From Reticulitermes lucifugus (lineage: Eukaryota; Arthropoda; Insecta; Blattodea; Rhinotermitidae): 34,435 nt of DNA. The stretch is from the NCBI GenBank assembly GCA_026260175.1, contig JAKCWW010005226.1:151-34585 (forward strand), read 5' to 3'. A program made the position numbers and the translations under genes. The notes below the pieces were generated by a model. The model did no database searches. It was not told the origin of the DNA and was given only the letters and a program-made list of their open reading frames with translations. Every line of letters starts with the position of its first letter. Position 1 is the first letter of the stretch. Of this stretch, positions 9,408-21,400 are shown in pieces.

Positions 9408-12400
9408 TACAGTGCAAAAATCTGTTGAAATCAAAATTGTCTGCTATTGCTGTTGCTTAAAATTCTTAATTTGAACAATATCCTTTTAGATATTTCAGCG
9501 TGTTTTTGAAAATTGTCTTGGCTCTGGATATGTCTGTGGTTACATTGAGCAACATTTTTTATGGCCAGATTAAATGTTTTAAATTATTATGCCAAATAAT
9601 TGTAACATGAAAATTGAAACTTTCATTTTCTGAGCCAGTACCTCAGCTTAATGTCAAGATGATGGGTCATAAGTCCTGGCTTCTTTCAAACAATCCATTT
9701 TAAATTTCTCCCCACTTGAGCAACCTTTTTTTTTTTACAATGGATTTGAATTGTGGCACATCTTTACATGTAGATGATATACTTAGATTTGCTCTTAGAA
9801 ACATGAATGTTTTTTACTCATGCTTGATTAAGTTAAGGGTGGGGGGGGGGGTTTGGGGTTGTAAGGCAGTACTTGTACAAGGTAGACCATTTCCTGCTTG
9901 AGGGAAAAGCGGCAGCTGGAGGGTTGGCCAGCTTAGCGTCATTTGTTGCATGTTGGGAGAGACAACAGTCAGTAAAGATTGCTAGCCAAAGTATCACAGT
10001 AATGATAACTTTTAGAAAGTCAAATACAAACTCACCAGTGCTACAGCAGATGCTGAAAATGTTGTCCTTCTGACCGAGTGCACTCAGTATACCTGCAGAA
10101 CACATTGTTAACTGCCTAGAGTTCTTCCCCAGAAACTGTTGTTCTGTGTGAGTGTAACTTTAGCTGTTGGCAATAGGCTTCCAGGGGGCACGCGATGGCA
10201 CAGTTGGTTGAGTCACTGTGCTACAAGTTGGAGGGTCGCAGGTTCGATTCCTGATTGTGTCATTTGAATTTTTCATTGATGTAATTCTTCTGGCCGCACT
10301 ATAGCCCTGGGGTTGACTCGGCCTCTAACAGAAATGAGTACCAGGAATATTTCCTGGGGGGTAAAGGCAACTGGTGCACAGGGCTGACAACCTTACCACC
10401 TTGATGTGCCGATTGTCTTGAAATCTGGGAGCCTCAACCTTCTAGAACCCTCCGGGCCTGTCCAGGCCTGTGTAGGGATTGCTTTACCTTTACCCAATTA
10501 GAGGCTTCCACCATTAATCACCACCTTTGTGTCTGCTAGTGCATTTCTCAGTCACCCATTCATTGCTGTGGGAGCCAGGTACACTATTTAACTGCATGTG
10601 GGTTTAGTGCAACTCTATTTCAAATATGAGTCTCCTGAAAAATGTCATAGAAAATGTTTGCCAGTTTCCAGGAGAAGCAGTTCCAAATAAACAGAGTGAC
10701 TTGTGACATTTATTTGTGGGGAAGTTTAAAAAAAAATCCCCAAACTCTGGAAGAACTAAGAAACAACATTCACCATTAGATTTCAACAATTTCCAGGAAA
10801 GAACTCCAAGGAATTAATGGCAGTGTGTTCCATATATTGTTTGCATTTGGTCAGGAGGCAACATTTTCAGCCTCTCCTGTAACACTGGCGAGTTTTTATT
10901 AGACTTTCTGAAGGTTATTATCACTGCAATAGTTTGTCTAGCTCCCTTCACCGACTGTTACTTCTCCTGACACGTGGCAAATGAAGCTAGGCTATCTGAC
11001 TCTCTGGCTGCCACTTTACCCTTGGGCAGGAAAAAATATTCCCTGTACAGTGACATGCATTTTGTTTGCCAAAATGCCCCATCACATCAACTTGTACGTT
11101 TTTAAAAAAAATTCAGTTCTTAGTTAATTTTATTTGTTACTTATATTTTTATAAATTGTCTACAACATGTTAAAAGGATGGAACACTCACGAATACCCAG
11201 GATGGCACTGGAATACAAACCAAAAGGCATACGCAACATAGGTTGACCAAAAACAAGATGGAGAGAACAACAGCATCTTCAGGATTGTGTTTTCACAGGA
11301 CAGGACCCAGTTGTCCCATATCTGTTTACATTAATAACGACGATGACGATGATAAAGATGTACTTTGCACCAGAATGCAAAGCTGTAGTTCTTCTTCTAG
11401 CTTTTCATAGTCATAACAAAAATGTTGGAAAGAAAACCTTTTGTAAGGAAAACAGATTTTTAATTAGAAAATGTTTTCGTTATTATGTACGTAGATACAT
11501 ATTCATTGTGAGGCAGACAGACACAGAGAAGTTGTTTATATGTTTTATATTGTCAGTGGATTTTTGCAACAAGAAATGGCAAAAATTTTGCCCCCGGAAA
11601 TGTGCTACCTCAGTCACATGCTTGCTTTGCTAGTGCCTAGAGCCAGCCTTATGTGCATTTATCAGATGAGCCATGAAAATGCAAAATACAGTTGTTGTTT
11701 TGAAACATTTGCTTTATTTTGCTGTCTAGGTCACAGTTTCTAAGCAGCCTGACAGGTTTTGGTCAAACTTAGTATGAAAGACAGCACTAAATTTTGAGTC
11801 GGTTTCATTTTAGGGGCAATTCAATTTAAGGGCTTAAAGGAATTTTTTTTTTAACCTTGGCTGATCATGAACAAACGTGTAAGTTCCATTCACTGTAACT
11901 CATTTGCTGATAGAGGGAGGGCAGAATATTGGCATAACATACTTCTCTCATGCTCCAGAACTCTGTATAATTTTACCTGCACCAACACCTCAGAAGCTTT
12001 TTTTGATGTCAGTCTCACCGTGCATTTTACGATTCACTGTTTAAAAAACCAACAGAATGCACTTTACTTTCACTTAATATGTGTTGATTAACCCCTACAT
12101 ATGTTTCGGTTTTTACGTAAAACCATCCTCAGGGGGAACAAAACTACATTGTATCACATCCAATGTTAATACAAGTTATTACAATCATTGTAAAATCAGA
12201 GTTTAAAACATATAAAATGTTGCTTAAAATCCTTAAAATTCGTTGAATTTTGTGTCATAATAACAAATTGTAGTAAAATAGGTCACTGAGTTATTACACA
12301 CCTCTGATTATTTTGGTTCTTGGGTTTGTATACTATGGTGGAGTCTTTAGTAAATGTAACCTGCGTTGTTCTGTCGTGTTTGTTTGTGTTGTGTCTTGTG

Positions 12401-15400
12401 TACTGTACAGTACTGTACTGTACATGTTTCATGTGGAGTCACTATATAGATTCCATTGGAGCATTTGCATATTTGTGTGTGATACATTTCCAAAATTAAT
12501 TACTGCAAGAAGTGTGGTCATAAATTCAGGTCAAAATTTACCAATGTTCATGTTTCAAAGTGGGATAAAAAAAAGATTACCTTTTCTTGAAAGGGTTTTG
12601 AACAGCAGGTTCCAGTCTAGACGCTGAGAGAACACACAGAAGGTACGTGCTGTGTAAAACTGAATTAAATTGTTTCTGGACTTCATACATTGCCATGAAA
12701 ATTACTGGCTGAACTTAAACAGCAGATGGGCAAATCTGTGTCAGCACAAAATGCAAGAAACTGCTGTAGCATTTTTTTCCCCAGTTTAAAGCAAAATTTG
12801 ATACAGACTTTTAAATCTGCCATTTTCTAGGTTTTACCAAAATCACAAATGCAGCACAACACACTTTTACTTAACAAGACGTTACTCAACCATCTCACAT
12901 GCTACAGCCTTATTCCAAGCAGGAAATAACTCAACGGTCTCTGCTCTGTCTACACCAAGCAGTAGTATAATGTTGTGGTTAGTCTGAAAACTTTGATAGC
13001 ACCATGTTTGTCAGAAATTATCTTTTGATAATGTTTCTCATTCATTTGAGATGTTTATATGTGATATAACTCTTGTCCTTTGCTATCCTCATGACAGTAT
13101 TTCCAGAGAATTCCTTAATCGTTAGCTTTACAACAAAATTGGTCTACTCAAAGTTACCAGTACAAGTGGTTCTGACATAACGACATGTTGAATGCTGAAA
13201 GTTTCATATTGTGATCTAGGTTGTTTTACTGTGTAGTTCAGTGAGTATCTTCGAACATTTTGTGGAGATGGTATTGTTTTCTCGTTTTGAGTATGTGGAA
13301 GATTAAGGCAGTGCATTCCTCTGAAATGTCAGTACCCACTTGGCAGACTAGATGGTGTTATAACCCAGAAGATTGCAGTTTGACCCTTTACCATAGTGAA
13401 AATCTCGAATCTCATGACTGAAAGTATCTTTGATTAGCAGATTGCCTGTTGATGTCTTTGTGTATATTTGCAGATGGCTGGAAACTGTACAACTTTGTAC
13501 TTGACACTGAAAGTTGCAAGAACTGAGGGAGGAGATGCATTATTGTTTGAAGTATGTGAAGCTGAAGTAAATCAGACTGCTGAGATGGTTTTGGAATCAA
13601 ACCTGACATGTTTCCCGCTTAGTAGTATGCTGCCTGATGCACCATTGGGTGCAGCTGGTGTAACTGCCATAGCTGAAAGAGCTGCGGATGAGCTTGACAG
13701 TCTCTCATTTTCAGAATTTACGTTGAAACTAGTGGATGTACTAAGAGCTGAGACAACGGTTAGTTGAACAAATATTAATTGTAATGGATAAAACCTCCAC
13801 CATTATTGTTCTCATTATTATTTTTGTAGTACACTGTACATTTTATTTGATAGTGGCACTTGGTGATGCATGATGATTTTGAGAGATGAGAAGTTGAAGT
13901 ACCCTGTAGATTTCTGTTGGAACAAGTCACAGTAAGACAGGAAGTGTCAGCTTCTGGTTCACGTAACAACAGCTTTTGTCAGAATATGGAAGTTCGTTGC
14001 TATGTGTCAGTTATAAATGTTGACATGTTAATTTTGGTCAAGTGGTAAAATCCAGCAAGATTGCAGGCATTCCAACTGTAGGCAGTGGAGAGAAAACCTG
14101 TAAGGTATTTGGTAGTGATAACATACTTGTAATTTGACATGACTCACTTATTTTGTTTTTTTTCTGTGAGGATTAGGTAAGTGATGCTAGTACATCCAGA
14201 TGAATTAAATGTATGTGGAACCATGACTTTTCTAAATACAAAATATACAAGGAGAAGTATTTGCGAGAAACTGAAAAGTGATACAGCCTATGTTAGGGTT
14301 TAATGTTACTGTGATGTATGGTGTAAATAGTAGGTATAGAATAATAAATGGGAATATTAAAAGCCTATTATATATTTGAACTGCTGGTAGCTGGCAGCTT
14401 GCGATGAGGTGTCACTATAATCGAGAGAATGCTTCTGGTTGATACATGACATATAACACACCAAGAAGCAGAGTGCAGTAATCCTTTTTTTGAGGAATGA
14501 AATGTGTACCTAATATTGTTTATACATCCAGGAAAACATCCTTACCCTGTTTATCAAGATCCCACTTTGTCCCCCTAAGAATATAAAGATGATTTTAGTA
14601 ATGTACCAGCTTACATTTCAAACTGTTCCTAGAGTGGGATATAGAAGCGTTGTGATGCTGTAACTATCCACCACGTCTCATATCAGCATTTGACAGAATG
14701 TTTTTTTATTTGTGAACCAGGGGCATACCTTGTTTTGAAGGTGCATAAAAAATAGTGTGGTTCATATTTTAACTGAAGTGTTGCAGTGTGTTTTACATCA
14801 GTGTTGTTCATAGGAAATGTGCCATTTTCAGGTAGCTGTATCCTGGGTTTCCTGCACAAAATGTAACATTTTGCGTTTCAGTCTTCAGTTGCTGTGACAA
14901 TGGCTGCTGTAGGCTAGTAGTAGTCAAGAAATGGGCATGAAAACAATTTAATTGTGTTCATGTCTTAGAATACTGAATAAAATCACACTGTAAGAGCTAA
15001 CTAGCCAGTTTGTTTATCATTCAGACTGTGATGTCACTGCAGGAATATTGAATGTGTGATATTCTGAGTTAACGTTGCGTGGAATACTGTAAATAATTTC
15101 ATTGGGAAAATTAGAGTAAGGAATCATATAACCAGTTAAAAAAGAAATGTTAGTTAATCCACTGATAATGTGGCAAATTTCAAGAACTTGTTTTATGGCT
15201 ATTTTCCATTTTACTTTGCATAGGTTACTAGAGAATTTCGTTTATTGGTATTTTCCATATCATTGTAAATAGGTTACTTGAGAAATTATTTTATTGTTAT
15301 TTTCCATTTTACTGTACGTGGAGTACTTGAGAACTTCTTTTATTTTTATTCCATTTTACTATACACGGGGTACTGGAGAGCTTGGTGTATTTGTATTTTC

Positions 15401-18400
15401 CAGTTTATTGTACACAGGGTACTCGAGAACTTGTTCTATTTGTCCTTGATTTCAGGCTTCCGCCGCGATGTTGATGTAATCTGTGGTCTTCTGGGTAATT
15501 ACANNNNNNNNNNNNNNNNNNNNNNNNNNNNNNNNNNNNNNNNNNNNNNNNNNGGACCGACACGTTGTCCCGAAACGTCGGTAAATAATTACCACACAAT
15601 GCCGTGTAATTACCCAGAAGACCACAGATTGTTCTATTTGTATTTTTTATTATTACTGTAGATGAATTACTTGAGAATTTGTTTTATTTGTGTTTTCCGT
15701 TTTACTGTATGTAGGTTACTCCAGGATCTGAAGGCATGGTCACAACACTTGAACTACGCTTAGCACCAACACTGTGTCTGAAAAATGTTGATGTTGAGGG
15801 TGATAGTGATGGTCTTTATGAAAAGCGACGTTGTCCTGAGAACGTAGCAAACAGGCGCATAATATGTTCCATCACAAGCTGGGATCGTCCTTGGGTTGAT
15901 GACACTCTTTATTCAGAACCAGCATGTTATCCAGATGCTCATGATGGTGGAACTCTTGAGACCAGACGTACAAATGAAAATGTGAGAGAGGTAAGTACTG
16001 CGTTTTTAACTGCACCGGTCTGTCCATCTTTTTTAAGGCTTAACAGGAGCGACCATACCTGTATTCCAGTGAGCTGTGACAAGGTTAACAAGCCAGTAAT
16101 TTGTTCTGCCAGCACTGAAATTGTCTTTCTTTTTGATACCATGCACTTGTTAGTCTCTTCTGCATAGCTCATAACCATTCATTTAGAACTGGTCCAGTGA
16201 GGTCACAAAATTGAAGGAATCTGTGTAGCAGAGTTTCATGGTTTCCATGATCACATTGTTATACATATAAATCACATGTACATACTTATTTTACTTCATG
16301 TATTTATGTGTGGTTTCTTTAACAATACTTTCAATAGCTTAGGTTATGTAACATCAGGTGAGAGGTAAGTAATGAATAGGGTAGAATGTAAAAGGAAATG
16401 CTGGCAGCCTAATTTTAGGTATTGTCCTGACATTTATGTAGAGAGACAGAGGCATCATGAACAGCCTCAGGATTGTTAGACTCCAGGTCAAGAATTTAGC
16501 TTGATGCCTCCAAATATGAAGTACAGATGCTAATCACTGAACTGCAACAGTTGGTAAAAAATGTCCCGTGTCATCACTGATGTATGCTGTACTTTCCATC
16601 ATGTAACAAATATCCCACAGCACCTCTTTGTATCTCTAGAGCATGTGTTTGTATACTTCTACAGAATATTTCTTCAAACTTTATTGCGTTTGGTGAATGG
16701 TAGTAAAGGCAATGGATGTGAAGTGCTCACATTGATGGTTCAATGATCACTGCTTTTAAAGTATTTTCATATTGATATGATACTTTATGGATATGAGTGT
16801 GCTGAGATGTGTCTTTTTTACCACACATGGTTTGTGTTCGTTTTTTGTGCATTTTACTGTATTTGTGAATATGAGGTGACCCCATTATCAAATGGTAAAA
16901 TATGAATGACCTCTTTCTGTTGTTGATGTGTGTGGTATTTAGTTGCTGTAAAATTTATAAGGTTCGTACTTGTTTCAGCATCAAGAAGGTAACTCAGATA
17001 CCATGATGAATGATGATATAGAACCATTAAATGAAGAATCATCATTGCTGGCAGTAGAACATCATTCTGTTCCAGTAGTGGAAGAGCTGGATCCAATAGT
17101 AGAAAAGATAGAAGAGTCCCAGTCACCGGTAGTTGAAGACACCATTATAGCGACACGTACATATTGTACAGGCTGTCCAACTGATCTCGATGTTAGCAAC
17201 CCTGCATTGCAAGAATATATAGATCAGGCGCTCACAATGATTGATGAGGGTTCATATGGAAGGTATATGCACAAAGCAACGAGGATTGCCAAGGCACAAA
17301 AGCAGGTATGCAGTTTTGTTATTAAAAATGTATGGGTATGAGAAAAAAAACAGAAAGCATGTAATTTAAGTATATAAGAAAAGTAGATTGCCGCTTTGGC
17401 AATGTCTGCAGTGAGGAGATTTCATATACTTAGAAAAGAATTTTGAGAGTAAAATGATAACCCAACTACTATGTCCGTCAAACACACCGTATATTTATGT
17501 TAGGCTATAAATCCAGCTACATGTTTCAGCTATTTAACTAACCGTCATCAGGCTGCATATAAGAAGGTAAAAAGATAAAATATAGCTGGATTTATATCTT
17601 AAGATAAGTTGTGTTCGACAGACATAGAGTTGGTATTAAAACACAACAGGATGAATGATCATAAGATTATTACGAGAGTAGATTGTATACAGTATTGTAA
17701 TTCTTCATTAATTTTTTATATTACATTTGTACCATTGAGTACAGTTTATGCTGTACAGTGTACTTTCTGGTAATGAAATAGATACTGATTCTGATTGTGG
17801 TAGTTGTATCAAAGCATCAGAGGATGAGGCTCAGATTTGAATATAACTGAGAATGAAAATTGTGTGCGTTTACTGTCTTGCTGAGATGTAATTTTACCCT
17901 TCCCAAGTATAATCCAAGGTTAGTTTGTAGTTTCCACAGAGAAATGGGGTGTCTCCCGAACTTTCCTGTTGTACATTGCACTATTTTCAGTTTGTTTTCC
18001 GGGCCTGTACACTATTTGTCAAAGAAGAAAGGAATTTTCCTCAAATCTGCCATGTTATATATATTACGGATTTCATGTTTACAAAGCATGTTCAATTAGT
18101 AAGGTTTCCTGTGTTATGAAAATTAATTGAGAAGTTACTACAGCATTAAATGTAGCTCACTTATTCCATTGAAGTGTCACTGTTTTTCAATGTCGTTGCG
18201 GCAGAAATAAGGCCCTTCCATTGACAACTGGTCATGAACAGCCATTTTGACATCCTGGTTACTGTGGATTGGGGAACGTGCTATGAGTTGCTTCAGGGGC
18301 TCAAACAAGTGGTCTCTTGCATGCTACCCCTACTGCAGTTGCTACCTCCACCAAAAAATAAAATGTGTGGTTAACGCAAAAGTTGCGGGCGGGGGAACCT

Positions 18401-21400
18401 TAACTTTTTGGACATATCTTATACCTTTAAATGTTTATGCTGATTTTCGGTTACTTTTTAGGTTGTTAATGGTGTTAAATATATACTTCAACTCGAAGTT
18501 GCAGAAACATCATGTTTAAAAGGATCAACACAGGATAGAACTTCCTGTCTGCCAGACATGAGTAGTGTCAGAACATGCTTAGTTGAGTTTTTGGAGAAGC
18601 CGTGGTTGGATTCTAGTCGTGAAATTGTCAGCAGTAATTGTACTTACTATAATAATGACCTTGAGAACGAAATTCAGCCTCACATTTTACCAAATAATGA
18701 AGCTAATCGTCAGGATATATTTGACTATCTTGATGCAATGATTGAACCAGAACCTGTCACTGTGAAAGTTCTGTCTTCATATGGAAGAGATGGCTTGTAT
18801 TTACCTGAAAATGAGCCAGAAAATCACCCTTTTGAAAGTGATGCTGAGCAAATTTATGTTAGTAATTCTGATGGGATTAAAAAGAAGTCTGATAAATCAC
18901 AACTTTATGAACCAAGCTCCGAATCTACTAGTGATGAAGAAAAAGTATCAAAATCCAAAGAAGAGAGTGATGACTCTAAAGAAACTGAACAGCCAGAAAG
19001 TCAGAAAGTACAAGATCATTCTGATGAAAGTGACCAGAGCCTTGAAGAAAGGCAGGAAAAGATAAATGAGAAATTTGCAGCATATTTGACTGGAGAGAAC
19101 CGTGACAGAAGGGAGATCACACCTTGGTCAACCCCTGGAGGTTTGAAGGTTATTGACAGTTCAGAAACAGAACTTGTGAACAAACTTGCACACATTGCTG
19201 TCCAGACATTAGATGAAATTGATGAAGATGACAAGAAGCGTGTGGTATTAGAGGTCCTAGGTGCACAGAGAGAGGTAAGAACTATCACTTATTTTGTATT
19301 CACAGGTTTGTTACAATATGATTCATAACCTGTAACTCGCATACAGTATATGCTTTGTAATGCTGCAGCAGTTCTTGAGTGCAAACCCTCATTACATGTT
19401 TTAGTCAAAGCTTTTTACATATCTTTCCTGCTGGGTGCATTCACAAGAAAAGCCTGCAAAACTATGCCTTTTAGCTTAAGGACTGATGAACAGATTTTCA
19501 TTAAATTGTGTGTTGGGAGAATTTTACTAACATTAGGTGACATGTTCCAGCTTTGGGGTTTTCCTGTTTATGATAGGAATTGTGTGAACAGTTATTGGCC
19601 ATGTCATAGCAAATGTATGAGTTAAGATTTTCCCACAGCATGATTGGAATTGATAAGTCAAGTCAATTCCTTTTACTGCACTTCGGAGCATAGGGCCTCC
19701 ACAGAGCAATGCCATTGTACTGTGTCAGGCTATTGCCTTGACCTCTGTCCAAGGTTTTCACATTATTTTAGCTTGCTCCCTTATTGTTCGCTTCCATATC
19801 CTTCACAGTCTTCCTCTTGTACACTGTCCTTGTGGGTTCCAACTGAAATCTTGCTTTTTTGTGGGAGGGGAATGCTTTTTCATTGTGTGTCTGATCCACT
19901 TCCATTTCCACAGTTTGATTTGCACTGCCACAGGTTTCTCTTTTGCATGCCACCACGGTTCTCCATTAGAGATAACGTTAGGCCAGAAGATCTCAATTGT
20001 TTTTCCTAAAGCACCTGTTTGTGAATGTATCATTGGACTTGCCTGTATGGATTTTCCTCGAGTCTGATGGGAATTGCATAACATAACGGAAAAACAAAAA
20101 TTAGATTTGAACTTGAATACATGTAACAGCAAAATTAACATTTTTTTTTTGAGATTTCCATCATAAAACAAATTTTGTATTTCCTCCCATCTGCAATAAT
20201 TGTTACTCTTAGATATCAAGCATGACATATGAATGGGTGACCATGAAGTACATGAGGGTGAGTCAGGAAACAAGTTTCACAAATCATATGTTTCATATTT
20301 TGAGTTATTTATATTCCAACCTAATAAGACCAGTTCAGATTTAATTGTACTGCTATCTAAGTACACGACAAGGTTTCAGGTATTTTTCATAATGTAGGAT
20401 GAGCTATTCTGTGCCCTGTTAATTGAAGCCTGAGCTATTCTGTTCCCTGTTAATTGAAGCCTGAGCTATTCTGTTCCCTATTAATTGAAGCCTGAGCTAT
20501 TCTGTTCCCTGTTAATTGAAGCCTGAGCTATTCTGTTTCCTGTTAATTGAAGCTTGAGCTATTCTGTTCCCTGTTAATTGAAGCCTGAGCTATTCTGTTC
20601 CCTGTTAATTGAAGCCTGTGTCTGTGTTATTGGCCATCATGTCAGAACTGTTTCCTCCTTGCAGCCTTATTTAAATGAGTAGCCTCCAAGATATTGCTTC
20701 AGCACTAGAAACATGGTAACTGCGTGGTGATTAGTGCCCCTGATATAATCTCGGTCAGTGTAGGATCTTTGGTTATGAAATTATACACCTTGTACACATA
20801 TTTCCTGATTGACCCTTACATACACATATATATATATATACACACACATGCACACGTGAATGCATTTTTCTCTTTCTCTCTCGTGCTGTATCTTTCAGGG
20901 CGGTATTTCGGTGCACTGATGTAAATCACCTTTTTTACAGATTGTGAATGGTGTGATGTATCACTTGCAATTGAGAGTGGTAACCACATCATGCAGTGAG
21001 AATGGAGCCAGCAAGCCAGACTGTATGAAAAATCACTCATCTCCTGTAAAAAAATGTAAAGTTGAGTTACACCGATCATTTACTGATAACTCTCACCTGG
21101 ATGCCAAAGTGAGCATAACTTGATGATATTATACAATTAAACACTTATAATGGAATTCCAAGGTATTTGAGGAAGAACATTGTTTTCTGTTTCAGACAGT
21201 TTCTGTTTAATACAGGTACTTTTAGATTAAAAGAGATTAAATAATATTATGCATGGTAAAAATTGCATGGTACTTATATCCATTTAACTTCCTGCACAGC
21301 ACACACATTTATTTCTTGTCCTTGATTACTTGTGTGATTTCAGGCTTCTGTTATGGTGTAAATGAGATCTTCGCTGTTCTGGGATGTTATGCAGCATAGA

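Noticed and set aside
10196-10260. Functional tRNA gene
   Set aside because: Boxes A and B are present, but the stems do not form a cloverleaf. The target duplication shows it is a SINE head.
19803-20273. 156-codon minus-strand open frame
   Set aside because: It has no start context or splice partners, and its C-terminal half is a decayed LINE ORF2 tail, so it is not a host gene.
20400-20616. CRISPR-like array
   Set aside because: Units are contiguous without unique spacers, in a eukaryotic intron, so it is a minisatellite.
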